Below, one piece after another: positions 51,926-60,408 of a stretch of 64,000 nucleotides of DNA (position 1 is its first letter; the number at the start of each line of letters is the position of its first letter). The stretch is taken from contig OZ244068.1 in assembly GCA_965215615.1 (NCBI GenBank), forward strand, positions 2,480,001 through 2,544,000, read 5' to 3'. Made by a program: the position numbers and the translations under genes. The notes under the pieces were generated by a model. The model ran no database searches. It was not told the DNA's origin and worked only from the letters and a program-made list of their open reading frames with translations. Source of the stretch: CBDATA01 sp965215615 (GTDB taxonomy: Bacteria; Acidobacteriota; Vicinamibacteria; Marinacidobacterales; Marinacidobacteraceae).

Positions 51926-53317
51926 TCATGTATCCAGCAGCCAGGCGAGGATCCCGGTCGGGATGGCGGGGAGCTGCGGGGCGTCGAGGTTGAGTTCGCC
52001 CCGGGTCGCGATGACTACCGGCCAGGCCAGATTCCGGCGTCGCTGGAGCTCGCGGCGCGCACCGGTGTCCACGTACTTCGACTCGAATGCGAAGTCGCCG
52101 AGTCCCGGGGCCACGAAGTCGATTTCGAGGCCCCCGGGGTCGCGGTGGTGCAGGACCTGGTCGGAGGCGGGGAAGGAACCCGGGGTCTGCCGTTCGGCCC
52201 GTCTCCCGAGCACCATTCCGAGCTGTTGTTCGCTGAGACGGGTCACTTCCGGGGGAGGCCCCGTCATGAGCCCGGCAAACGCCGGGTCGGTGAAATAGAG
52301 CTTTTCCTGCGCCCGAAGCATGGGCCTGAGCGCCCGCTCCCGGAAACAGGGCCAGATGGCGAAGGAGTCACGAAGATCATCCAGTCGTCGGCGAGCAGTT
52401 GCGCCGAGGACACCGAGGTCGCGCGCGATGGCGGCCACGTTCGAAGGGGAGCCGAGCCCCTGCGCAATGCGGGCGAGCAGGGCATCGCTCTGGAGTCGGG
52501 ACCATTCTCCCGATCGAAACGCCCGGCCGTGAAGCTGCTCCGTCAGTTCGCGAGTCACCGGCGATTCCAGCGAACGATTCTCGACCCACGACCAGACCGC
52601 TCGCGGAAACCCTCCGACGCGCAAATAGTTCTCCCAGGCGAAAACGAGGGTTTCGAGCCAGGGTGAGACATCCACCGCGAGAGCCTTGAGCCGGTCCAGT
52701 GCGAGGGTATCCGGAACATCCGGTCGGGGAGGGGCTTCGTCGCCAAGGACGAGCTGCGCGAAGGATGCGAAACCCATCGGCAACAGGGTCCGATCCGGAT
52801 AGGTTGCCGGTCCGCGGCGTCCGGCGAGCGTTCCGATGGACGCGGTCAGGTCGGCGGCCGAGGATCCGGTGAGAACCACCGTGTCGGCGCGGAACCGGAG
52901 ATCGTTGTCCCGAAGCCACTTGATTTCCTCCGCCCACCCCCGAACGCCGGTGATCTCGTCGAGAAACCAGTATCGCGGCCCTTCTTCGGGAAGCCAGGCG
53001 CGCGTTGCCCGGATCAGCCCCCGGAGCTCGTCGGCGCGCCAGCCGTCCAGAGCGAAGTGGGTGATCCGGTTCGGCGCGACCCCGTCCGCGAGGAGCGATT
53101 CGATGGCGCGCTTCATTACCACGGATTTCCCCACCCGACGCGGGCCGCGGAGCGAATGGATGGCCCCGGGAGCCAGATCGCGAAGCACTCCCGCGTCGTA
53201 GCGGAAGGGCGCTCCGGCCACGCCGACGAGGTCGGGATCCTCCCGGGCCCATCCGACGGGGTCGCGTCTCCATCCGTTCGTGGCTGCGAGGAGTTGCTGA
53301 AGCTGGCCTTGTTTCAT
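51926..53317 (-). CDS. AAA ATPase with DUF4143-type nuclease-like C-terminus
   Basis: A 463-residue protein. Walker A is GPRRVGKS at residues 58-65 (variant of GxRRxGKT), Walker B in RYWFLDEITGVRG, then VVLTGSSAADL. The C-terminal region has KLYFTDPAFAGLM and a GGLEIDFVAPG...FAFESKYVD segment like the E-D-ExK core of DUF4143/restriction-nuclease-like folds. First gene of the operon with the AAA_21 ATPase and TOPRIM gene. The AT-rich region before its start (53318-53395) holds the promoters for it and for nuoL. Confidence 0.8.
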   Translation of the reverse strand: MKQGQLQQLLAATNGWRRDPVGWAREDPDLVGVAGAPFRYDAGVLRDLAPGAIHSLRGPRRVGKSVVMKRAIESLLADGVAPNRITHFALDGWRADELRGLIRATRAWLPEEGPRYWFLDEITGVRGWAEEIKWLRDNDLRFRADTVVLTGSSAADLTASIGTLAGRRGPATYPDRTLLPMGFASFAQLVLGDEAPPRPDVPDTLALDRLKALAVDVSPWLETLVFAWENYLRVGGFPRAVWSWVENRSLESPVTRELTEQLHGRAFRSGEWSRLQSDALLARIAQGLGSPSNVAAIARDLGVLGATARRRLDDLRDSFAIWPCFRERALRPMLRAQEKLYFTDPAFAGLMTGPPPEVTRLSEQQLGMVLGRRAERQTPGSFPASDQVLHHRDPGGLEIDFVAPGLGDFAFESKYVDTGARRELQRRRNLAWPVVIATRGELNLDAPQLPAIPTGILAWLLDT

Positions 53318-53347
53318 GGAAATCAGCTTATTGCATGGATGAAAACA

Positions 53348-53376
53348 TTGAATTCTGGACTATATCTTCATATGAA
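53348..53376 (+). promoter_or_regulatory. Predicted promoter facing nuoL
   Basis: TTGAAT (53348-53353), a 17-base spacer and TATGAA (53371-53376), in a 75-base AT-rich block. It also holds the palindrome TTCATATGAA (53367-53376). nuoL begins about 150 bases downstream, leaving a long leader; the same block may drive the divergent ATPase operon. Confidence 0.35.
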
Positions 53377-53526
53377 AATGGAAAAAGTAACCTCTCCCAC
53401 GCTCTTCCGCGTTGACTTCGGGAGGCCCGATCCGTTACCGTCCCGGCGTTCCGGGGAGCGTGAGAGGACCCGTCGGGGTATCCGTCCTGGACTGAAGTTC
53501 GCTCCTGCCGGCAACCATTCATTGCA

Positions 53527-55551
53527 TTGAACTCGCTCCTCTGGCTCCTCCCGGCGCTTCCCGGTGTCGGTGCGTTGGTGAACGGGCTCTTCGGCCGGCG
53601 TCTCGGGAAGCCGCTCGCTGGGTATCTGGCCTGCGCCACGGTGGGCGCGTCGTTCCTGCTGGCCGCCTCGATCTTCGTGACGACCTTCCTCGCCGAGGGC
53701 GGTGCCACCGCGCGGATCGAGCAATCCCTGTTCTCCTGGATCCCGAGCATGGGAGTGGACTGGGCGTACCGGCTGGATTCGCTCTCGATGGTGATGACGC
53801 TGGTCGTCACCGGGATCGGCTTCCTGATCCACGTCTATTCGCTCGGGTACATGAGCCACGACCCCGGCTTCCCGCGCTTCTTCGCGTACCTGAACCTGTT
53901 CACCTTCTTCATGCTGAACCTGGTCCTCGGGGCCAACTTCTTGATGATGTTCATCGGCTGGGAGGGTGTCGGGCTCTGCTCCTACCTGCTGATCGGGTTC
54001 TGGTTCGACCGGCACGCGGCGGCGCAGGCGGGAAAGAAGGCCTTCGTGGTCAACCGGATCGGAGATGCCGGATTCATCCTCGCGGTGATGCTCACCTTCG
54101 TCACCTTCGGCACCCTCGATTTCTACGGGGTGATGGGGCAGATCAGCGAGGCGGGCACCACCGGCGGCGCGTTGACCGCGATCGGCATCCTGCTGTTCGT
54201 GGGAGCTGCCGGCAAGTCGGCGCAGATCCCGCTCTACGTCTGGCTGCCGGATGCCATGGAGGGGCCGACCCCGGTCTCCGCGTTGATCCACGCCGCGACG
54301 ATGGTGACCGCTGGTGTCTATATGGTGGCCCGCAGCGGTGTCCTGTTCACCCACGCGCCGGCGGCGCTCGCCCTCGTCGCGACGGTCGGGGCGCTGACCG
54401 CCATCTTCGCCGCCTCCATCGCCCTCTTCCAGAACGACATCAAGAAGGTTCTGGCGTATTCGACGGTTTCCCAGCTCGGCTACATGTTTCTCGGGGCCGG
54501 AGTGGGGGCCTTCGGGGCCGCGATCTTCCACCTGATGACCCACGCCTTCTTCAAGGCGTGCCTCTTCCTCGGATCGGGCAGCGTCATCCACGCGATGGAG
54601 CACGCCGAGCACGCTTCCGGCGGCCACCGCCACTACACCGAAATGCAGGACATGCGGAACATGGGCGGGCTTCGCCACCACATGCCCCGCACCGCCTGGA
54701 CCTTCATGATCGCCACCGTCGCGATCGCCGGCATCCCGCCGCTGGCCGGGTTCTTCAGCAAGGACGAGATCCTCTGGAAGACCTTCGAGGGCGGCCACTT
54801 CGCGCTCTGGGGGCTCGCCGCCGCCGCCGCCGCGATGACCGCCTTCTACATGAGCCGGCAGGTGTTCATGACCTTCTGGGGTGACTTCCGGGGCGGTGCG
54901 GCGATGGAGAAGCACCTCCACGAGTCGTCTCCCTCCATGACCATCCCGCTGATCGCGCTGGCCGGAGGATCGGTGCTCGCCGGGCTGGTCGGCATCCCGT
55001 CGGCGCTCGGCGGCTCCTACCGCCTCCAGAAATTCCTCGAGCCGGCCATCTTCGCCGGAGGAGAGGCCCCGCCTGCTCCCCATCACGCCTCCTACGCCGT
55101 CGAGTACGCCTTGATGGGGCTTTCGGTGGCGATCGCCCTCGGCGGTGTCTTCTTCGCCTACCGGCGCTATTTCAAGACCCCGACCCGCGATGCGTCGCTC
55201 GCCGCGAACCCTGCCTACCGGCTGCTTTCGGGCAAGTACTACGTGGACGAGATCTACGGCGCGACCGCAGTTTCCGGCACGCTGCGGGGAGCCGAGGGTC
55301 TGAGCCGCTTCGATAACCGGGTGGTGGACGGCGCGGTGAACGGCACCGCCTCGGTAACCCGCCTCGGTGCAGACCTGTCCGATCTTTCGGATCAGCATCT
55401 GGTGGACCGGGCGGTGAACCTGGTCGCCGAGATCCTCCACAGTCTTTCCGGGCGCGCCCGGGCGATCCAGACCGGACTCTTTCAGAACTACGCCCTTCTC
55501 ATGCTGCTCGCCCTGGTGGTGCTGGCCGGGGCCTTCTTCCTCTGGGGCTAG
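53527..55551 (+). CDS. nuoL: NADH-quinone oxidoreductase subunit L
   Basis: A 674-residue antiporter-like subunit of complex I (TTG start, MNSLLWLLPALPGVGALVNG). It shows MFIGWEGVGLCSYLLIGFW, LPDAMEGPTPVSALIHAATM, VKKVLAYSTVSQLGYM-like NDIKKVLAYSTVSQLGYMFLG and HAFFKACLFLGSGSVIH, with the conserved Glu in GWEGVG and lysines in the helices. The C-terminal lateral helix and final transmembrane segment (NYALLMLLALVVLAGAFFLW) are present, so it is full length. It is followed 5 bases later by nuoM. Other nuo genes are not in the window. Confidence 0.95.
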   Translation: MNSLLWLLPALPGVGALVNGLFGRRLGKPLAGYLACATVGASFLLAASIFVTTFLAEGGATARIEQSLFSWIPSMGVDWAYRLDSLSMVMTLVVTGIGFLIHVYSLGYMSHDPGFPRFFAYLNLFTFFMLNLVLGANFLMMFIGWEGVGLCSYLLIGFWFDRHAAAQAGKKAFVVNRIGDAGFILAVMLTFVTFGTLDFYGVMGQISEAGTTGGALTAIGILLFVGAAGKSAQIPLYVWLPDAMEGPTPVSALIHAATMVTAGVYMVARSGVLFTHAPAALALVATVGALTAIFAASIALFQNDIKKVLAYSTVSQLGYMFLGAGVGAFGAAIFHLMTHAFFKACLFLGSGSVIHAMEHAEHASGGHRHYTEMQDMRNMGGLRHHMPRTAWTFMIATVAIAGIPPLAGFFSKDEILWKTFEGGHFALWGLAAAAAAMTAFYMSRQVFMTFWGDFRGGAAMEKHLHESSPSMTIPLIALAGGSVLAGLVGIPSALGGSYRLQKFLEPAIFAGGEAPPAPHHASYAVEYALMGLSVAIALGGVFFAYRRYFKTPTRDASLAANPAYRLLSGKYYVDEIYGATAVSGTLRGAEGLSRFDNRVVDGAVNGTASVTRLGADLSDLSDQHLVDRAVNLVAEILHSLSGRARAIQTGLFQNYALLMLLALVVLAGAFFLWG

Positions 55552-55556
55552 CAGGA

Positions 55557-57134
55557 ATGTTCGAGAACAACCCCTTCCAATTCCCGATCCTCTCGCTGGT
55601 GGTGTTCTTTCCGGCGCTCGCGGCTCTCGGCATCCTCTTCTTCGTGGACAAGACGAAGGAAAACCAGATCCGCTGGCTGGCGAACATCGCGGCGTTCGTC
55701 GGTTTCCTGATCTCGCTGCCGCTCTGGTTCGGCTTCGATGCCACCGGGCCGCAGTTCCAGTTCGGCGAGCGCTACGAATGGATTCCGAGCATCGGCGTCG
55801 AGTACAACATCGCGATGGACGGGATCAGCCTGCTGCTGATCCTCATGACCACCCTGCTCGGATTCATCGCGATCCTCTCCTCGTGGCGGGCGGTCACCGA
55901 CCGGGTGAAGCAGTACTACGTGTTCCTGCTGTTCCTGCAGACCGGGATGCTCGGGGTCTTCGTCGCGCTCGACTTCTTCCTGTTCTATGTGTTCTGGGAA
56001 GTGATGCTGGTGCCGATGTACTTCCTCATCGGTGTCTGGGGCGGTGCCCGAAAGCTTTACGCCGCCATCAAATTCTTCCTCTACACGCTGGTGGGAAGCG
56101 TCCTGATGCTGCTCGGGATCCTCGCCATCTACTTCGCGCACCAAGCCGCCACCGGCGAGTACACGTTCGATCTGGTGCGGTTGCTCGGGACCGACTACGC
56201 CTCCGGGCTTCAGTTCTGGGTGTTCCTCGCGTTCTTCATCGGGTTCGCCATCAAGGTGCCGATGTTCCCGTTCCACACCTGGCTGCCGGATGCCCACGTC
56301 CAGGCACCGACCGCGGGGTCGGTCATTCTGGCGGGAGTCCTGCTGAAGATGGGAACCTACGGGTTCGTCCGCTTCTCCATCCCGCTACTCCCGGACGCGA
56401 GCCGGGAGGCGGTCTGGTGGGTCGCGACGCTCGCCATCATCGGCATCATCTACGGGGCGCTCGTTGCGCTGGTCCAGAAGGACTGGAAGAGCCTCGTCGC
56501 TTACAGCTCGGTGAGCCACCTCGGCTTCGTGATGCTCGGGATCTTCGCCCTGAACACCCTCGGGCTCGAGGGCGGCATCCTCCAGATGATCAACCACGGC
56601 CTCTCCACCGGCGGGCTCTTCCTGCTGGTCGGGATCATGTACGAGCAGCGGCACACCCGCGAGATCGCAGCCTACGGCGGCATCGCCAAGGTGGTTCCGG
56701 TCTATGCGGCGATGTTCCTCGTGATCGCGCTCGCCTCCATGGGGCTGCCGATGCTCAACGGCTTCATCGGCGAGTTCCTGATCCTCCAGGGCATCTTCCA
56801 GGTGAACTGGGTCTATGCCGCCTTCGCGGTCTCCGGAATCGTGCTCGGTGCCGCCTACCTGCTGTGGCTCTACCAGCGACTCATGTTCGGTGAGCTGGAC
56901 AAGGAAGAAAACCGGAAGCTCCTCGATGTCTCGCCCCGGGAGAGCGCGACGCTGATCCCGATCGTGGTGCTTTGCGTCTTCATCGGTGTCTATCCGAAGC
57001 CCTTCCTCGACAAGCTGGCGGTTCCGGTGGCGGCGATCGTGGAGCGACTCTCGCCGGAGGCGACCGCCGAAAACCATCCGCCTCCCGTCCCGGTTGAAGC
57101 TGACGATTCTCCGGAGTCCGCGAGCGACGACTGA
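55557..57134 (+). CDS. nuoM: NADH-quinone oxidoreductase subunit M
   Basis: A 525-residue antiporter-like subunit of complex I. VFWEVMLVPMYFLIGVWGG (with the conserved Glu), FHTWLPDAHVQAPTAGSVIL, KSLVAYSSVSHLGFVMLGIF and INHGLSTGGLFLLVGIMYEQ RHTREI are the NuoM family signatures. nuoN, which usually follows, is missing; the next frames belong to the F0 ATPase cluster, beginning 4 bases before the nuoM stop ends. Confidence 0.95.
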   Translation: MFENNPFQFPILSLVVFFPALAALGILFFVDKTKENQIRWLANIAAFVGFLISLPLWFGFDATGPQFQFGERYEWIPSIGVEYNIAMDGISLLLILMTTLLGFIAILSSWRAVTDRVKQYYVFLLFLQTGMLGVFVALDFFLFYVFWEVMLVPMYFLIGVWGGARKLYAAIKFFLYTLVGSVLMLLGILAIYFAHQAATGEYTFDLVRLLGTDYASGLQFWVFLAFFIGFAIKVPMFPFHTWLPDAHVQAPTAGSVILAGVLLKMGTYGFVRFSIPLLPDASREAVWWVATLAIIGIIYGALVALVQKDWKSLVAYSSVSHLGFVMLGIFALNTLGLEGGILQMINHGLSTGGLFLLVGIMYEQRHTREIAAYGGIAKVVPVYAAMFLVIALASMGLPMLNGFIGEFLILQGIFQVNWVYAAFAVSGIVLGAAYLLWLYQRLMFGELDKEENRKLLDVSPRESATLIPIVVLCVFIGVYPKPFLDKLAVPVAAIVERLSPEATAENHPPPVPVEADDSPESASDD

Positions 57135-57346
57135 AGACCACGCCCCCCGCCGCCCGGCTGCTGAACCTGCTCAGCGTCGGCTTTTCGCTTCCCATCGCCA
57201 TCCTGATCGGTGCCGGAGGCGGCTGGCTCCTCGGCCAACGCTTCGGCATCGGCCCCTGGCTTGCCGCGGTCGGCCTCGTCTGCGGCATCGCCGCCGGTTT
57301 CCTGAACCTGCTCCGCGCGGCTTCGGCCTCCGCTGAAGACGAATGA
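57131..57346 (+). CDS. AtpZ/AtpI-like small membrane protein
   Basis: A reading of 71 residues (KTTPPAARLLNLLSVGFSLP IAILIGAGGGWLLGQRF) with two transmembrane helices ending GFLNLLRAASASAEDE, typical of the AtpZ (F0F1-associated, divalent cation) type. There is no ATG, GTG or TTG at its beginning; the frame opens at a CTG at 57131 that overlaps the nuoM stop codon, so initiation from CTG by translational coupling is inferred. Its stop overlaps the atpI-like ATG at 57343. Confidence 0.6.
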   Translation: MKTTPPAARLLNLLSVGFSLPIAILIGAGGGWLLGQRFGIGPWLAAVGLVCGIAAGFLNLLRAASASAEDE

Positions 57347-57780
57347 GCTCTTCGCCGCCGCGCGAGTCCCGCCTCGTTCGCCATGGAGTCCTGATCGGTC
57401 TCGGTGCCACGCTCATCGCCTTCGCCTTCGGCCCGCGCGAAGGGCTCTCGGTTCTTGCCGGCGCTGCCATTTCGGTCCTGAACCTGCGGGTGCTGAAGAC
57501 GATCGCGGTAGGTGCCACCGGGGTGGTGGGTGCTCGTGGAGCGCTGATCGCCGCCGCTCTCACCGGACTCCGGTACGCCTTGCTAGGAGCGTTGCTGTTC
57601 GTCATAATTGCCGTCTGGAAGGCGAGCGTCCTCGGCGTGATCCTCGGCTTGGGAGCGCCCCTTGGAGCGGTTGCCCTCGAGTTGATCGGCGAAGGTCGGA
57701 GGCTCTCGCAGCAGCGGCAGAGCCCGGATTCCGGGCTTCCGAAAACGGATCCTGACCGCTCAGCCCCGCCCGGAGACTGA
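57343..57780 (+). CDS. atpI: ATP synthase subunit I-like protein
   Basis: A 145-residue membrane protein with four helices (LIGLGATLIAFAF, LAGAAISVLNLRVLKTIAV, LTGLRYALLGALLFVIIAVW, LGVILGLGAPLGAVALEL) and a hydrophilic C-terminal tail. This layout and its place before atpB are typical of ATP synthase subunit I, a chaperone for c-ring assembly. It overlaps the AtpZ-like gene (ATGA). Confidence 0.75.
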   Translation: MSSSPPRESRLVRHGVLIGLGATLIAFAFGPREGLSVLAGAAISVLNLRVLKTIAVGATGVVGARGALIAAALTGLRYALLGALLFVIIAVWKASVLGVILGLGAPLGAVALELIGEGRRLSQQRQSPDSGLPKTDPDRSAPPGD

Positions 57781-57806
57781 ATCCCCGTCTTCCCGACCAC
57801 CTGTTC

Positions 57807-58496
57807 ATGGAACTTCATCACCCGTCACTCTTCTCCAAGCTGATCGAGCTGTGGACGCATGTCCATCCGCCCGATCATGTGGTGATGGCGCTCATCGGGG
57901 CGGGTGGCCTCGTGGTTTTCTCGCTGTGGTTCCGGAGCCGGATTTCGCTCGAAAAACCGGGGAGGCTGCAGCTTCTGCTCGAATTGCTGGTGACCGGCCT
58001 CCTCGCGCTGCTCAAGGAAAATGTCGGGCCGAAGGGGCGTCCGTTCCTCGGTATGGTGGGTGCCATCGGGCTCTTCATCCTGGTCAGCAACCTCGCCGGG
58101 CTCGTGCCCTTCCTCTCGTCTCCGACCGTGAGCATCAACATGCCGGTCGGCTGCGCCATCGTCGCGTTTCTCTATTACAACATCCAGGGAATCCGGGCGC
58201 AGGGCGCGGGAAAGTACTTCGCCCATTTCCTCGGGCCGAGCCTTCCCCTCGCGGTGGTGATGCTCCCCATCGAGATCATCAGCCACCTGAGCCGGATGCT
58301 CTCGCTTTCGGTGCGGCTCTTCGGGAACATCTTCGGCGAGAAACTGGTCATCCTCGTTCTGGGAGTGATCGTCCCGTTCGTCGTTCCGGTGCCGATGATG
58401 CTCTTCGGCGTGTTCGGGAGCTTCCTCCAGGCCTTCGTATTCACCATGCTCACCGTCATCTATCTCGGCGGCGCGGTCGTCGCGGAAGAGCACTGA
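57807..58496 (+). CDS. atpB: F0 ATP synthase subunit a
   Basis: A 229-residue membrane protein. The essential Arg is Arg170 in LSLSVRLFGNIFGEKLV; GRPFLGMVGAIGLFILVSNLAGLVPF near residue 77-102 and FVFTMLTVIYLGGAVVAEEH at the end are also typical. It forms the ion half-channels against the c ring. The F1 genes and subunit b are not in the window, so this is a split F0 cluster (atpZ-like, atpI, atpB, atpE). Confidence 0.95.
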   Translation: MELHHPSLFSKLIELWTHVHPPDHVVMALIGAGGLVVFSLWFRSRISLEKPGRLQLLLELLVTGLLALLKENVGPKGRPFLGMVGAIGLFILVSNLAGLVPFLSSPTVSINMPVGCAIVAFLYYNIQGIRAQGAGKYFAHFLGPSLPLAVVMLPIEIISHLSRMLSLSVRLFGNIFGEKLVILVLGVIVPFVVPVPMMLFGVFGSFLQAFVFTMLTVIYLGGAVVAEEH

Positions 58497-58551
58497 CCGG
58501 TTCCGCCGATCCGGCCGGAAACCGACTTTTCCACCAAGGAGAACAAAGAAC

Positions 58552-58875
58552 GTGTCCATGAAACTGCGGACCGCCCTTCTTGTCGCCGCCGGCGTGGTCT
58601 TCGCCTCTCCGGCGTTCGCCCAGGGTTCCTGGGACCCGATGGTCACCAAGTGGGCCCTGATCGCCGGAGCGGGAGCGATCGCCATCGCCGCCGCGCTCGG
58701 TGCCTTTTCCCAGAGCCGCGCGGTCGTCGGTGCCTGTGAAAGCCTCGCCCGGAACCCCGGAGCAGCCCCTCAGATCCGGTTCTCGCTGCTGCTCGGCCTC
58801 GTGCTCATCGAGAGCCTGGTCATCTACGCCTTCGTCACCTCGCTCATCATCTTCTTCGTCGTCTGGAACACCTGA
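58552..58875 (+). CDS. atpE: F0 ATP synthase subunit c with sodium-type ion-binding signature
   Basis: A 107-residue protein (GTG start after an AAGGAG site) with an N-terminal signal-like extension (KLRTALLVAAGVVFASPAFA, cleavage near residue 23) before the usual c-subunit hairpin. Gln54 in helix 1 (FSQSRAVVGACESLARNPG) and Glu87-Ser88-x-x-x-Tyr92 in helix 2 (LIESLVIYAF) match Gln32, Glu65-Ser66 and Tyr70 of sodium-transporting rotors with the same spacing (33, 1 and 4 residues). It suggests Na+ rather than H+ coupling; this is inference from the signature. Its 3' end overlaps the end of mtnA by 52 bases. Confidence 0.9.
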   Translation: MSMKLRTALLVAAGVVFASPAFAQGSWDPMVTKWALIAGAGAIAIAAALGAFSQSRAVVGACESLARNPGAAPQIRFSLLLGLVLIESLVIYAFVTSLIIFFVVWNT

Positions 58876-59891
58876 TTTCCTGAGAGAAGCCTCCCGAGGG
58901 ATTCCCGGTAGGGGGGCTTCGCTACCCCGGCTTCGGTGACGATCGCGGTGACGAGCCGGGCCGGGGTCACGTCGAACGCCGGGTTCCAGGCGTTCACTCC
59001 CTCCGGGGCGATTTCCGCTCCCTGAAAGCGGGTCACCTCGTCTGGGTGGCGCTCCTCGATCGGGATCGAAGCACCATCCGGTGTCTCGCGATCCACCGTC
59101 GAGCGGGGAGCAACCACCAGGAACGCGACGGCGTGCTCGCGGGCGAGGACCGCCGCCTGGTAGGTGCCGATCTTGTTCGCAACGTCGCCGTTCCCGGCGA
59201 CCCGGTCGGCCCCCACCACGACCGCATCCACCCGCCCGGAAGCGAGCAGCGCTCCCACCATTCCGTCGGTGATGACGGTCACCGGGATCCGGTCCCGTTC
59301 GAGCTCCCACGCGGTCAGCCGCGCGCCCTGAAGGAAGGGGCGGGTCTCGGGGGCGAAGACTTCCACCGGGCGTCCGGCTTCGGCGAGCGCCCGCGCCACC
59401 CCGAGCGCGGTTCCGTACCCGGCGGTCGCGAGCGCGCCGGCGTTGCAGTGGGTCAGCAGCCGGACGGGTGTCGTCCGCCCGGGGAGAAGACCGGCCCCGA
59501 GCCGCCCCATCGCCCGGTTGGCCTCGAGGTCTTCCCGCTGGATGGCGGCCGCCGCCGCTTCGAGCGCGGCAATCCCTCCCGCGACCGCACTCCGCATCCG
59601 AAGGAGGGCGGCTTCGAGGTTGTAAGCGGTCGGCCGGGTGGCCATCAACTCCGCCGCGATGGATTCGAAGCGCTCCGGCGAGATCGTCTCTCCTGCCCGG
59701 AAGCCGAGGACCACTCCCCAGGCGGCGGCGATTCCGATCGCCGGAGCACCCCGCACCACCATGTCCCGAATTGCCTCCGCGACTTCCTCCGGGCGGCGGC
59801 AGATGATCCACCGCTCTTCAGCGGGCAGCAGGCGCTGGTCCAACAGGAAGAGCGCCCGCTCTCGCTCATCGAAGCGGAGCGGCGTCACCAC
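58824..59891 (-). CDS. mtnA: S-methyl-5-thioribose-1-phosphate isomerase
   Basis: A 355-residue enzyme of the methionine salvage pathway. I took GTG 59891 (a second GTG at 59888) as the start, which places the family beginning (TPLRFDERERALFLLDQRLLP) at once; the longer open frame overlaps the neighbour remnant. The conserved blocks RGAPAIGIAAAWGV, THCNAGALATAGYGTALG, and GADRVAGNGDVANKIGTYQAAV (with catalytic Cys in THCNAG and Asp in GADRV) are visible, with the end ESLGRLLSG. It converts methylthioribose-1-phosphate to methylthioribulose-1-phosphate. Confidence 0.9.
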   Translation of the reverse strand: MVTPLRFDERERALFLLDQRLLPAEERWIICRRPEEVAEAIRDMVVRGAPAIGIAAAWGVVLGFRAGETISPERFESIAAELMATRPTAYNLEAALLRMRSAVAGGIAALEAAAAAIQREDLEANRAMGRLGAGLLPGRTTPVRLLTHCNAGALATAGYGTALGVARALAEAGRPVEVFAPETRPFLQGARLTAWELERDRIPVTVITDGMVGALLASGRVDAVVVGADRVAGNGDVANKIGTYQAAVLAREHAVAFLVVAPRSTVDRETPDGASIPIEERHPDEVTRFQGAEIAPEGVNAWNPAFDVTPARLVTAIVTEAGVAKPPYRESLGRLLSGNQVFQTTKKMMSEVTKA

Positions 59892-59898
59892 CGGCTTG

Positions 59899-60303
59899 TC
59901 AGCACTTCTCGAATCGTCGCCGCAGCCACGCGGCGCAGGCAGTCGGCAGAGGCGCTTTCCCTTCGAGTTCCCCATCCCGGATCGCAGTCGCCATGCGACC
60001 GGCTTTGCGCCGGGTTGCGAGCCAGGCGTGAGTCGGCTTCCTTTCGGTGTATTCCCGCAACGCAGCGGGGATCCCGGCAATGAACTGCTCGGCCAGAGGC
60101 CAGACGGGGTCGTCATCGGGAACCATGGCCGCCACGAAGTCCTCCACCTCGCCAGCCGAGCCGTTGTCCGGCATCACCCAGATGCCGACCCGGGGACAGG
60201 TTCCGACAACTGCGCCCGCTGGGGTCGACTCATCCCGGCCAGGATGCCCGATCCGCAACTCCCGAAAATCCCCGAAAATTCCGGACGAGGAGGCTCGGCA
60301 CAC
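59899..60303 (-). pseudogene. C-terminal remnant of a DUF3226 (TOPRIM-like) protein
   Basis: The reading VGIWVMPDNGSAGEVEDFVA AMVPDDDPVWPLAEQFI and AWLATRRKAGRMATAI ... CAAWLRRRFE matches the second half of DUF3226 proteins, which have a TOPRIM-like N-terminal half (VEGxxD and DAD motifs). That half is missing: the frame begins at 60303 in sequence (CRASSSGIFGDFRELRIGHP) which does not look like the family start. THAWLATRR also lacks about five residues compared with the usual form. Partners are ABC-type ATPases; none is adjacent here. Confidence 0.6.
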
Positions 60304-60408
60304 GGAGTGCAGTGGGGGTCATGAAGAGGAATCCAGGATCGGAAGCTGCCCGGAACGAACTGCTGCGAAACCCGGCCCGATTCTAGCGGCGATTATGCTG
60401 TGGGTCTC

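Noticed and set aside
53368..55440. 690-residue minus-strand frame opposite nuoL
   Set aside because: His/Glu/Gly-rich antisense of a complete nuoL; no start signal and no domain.
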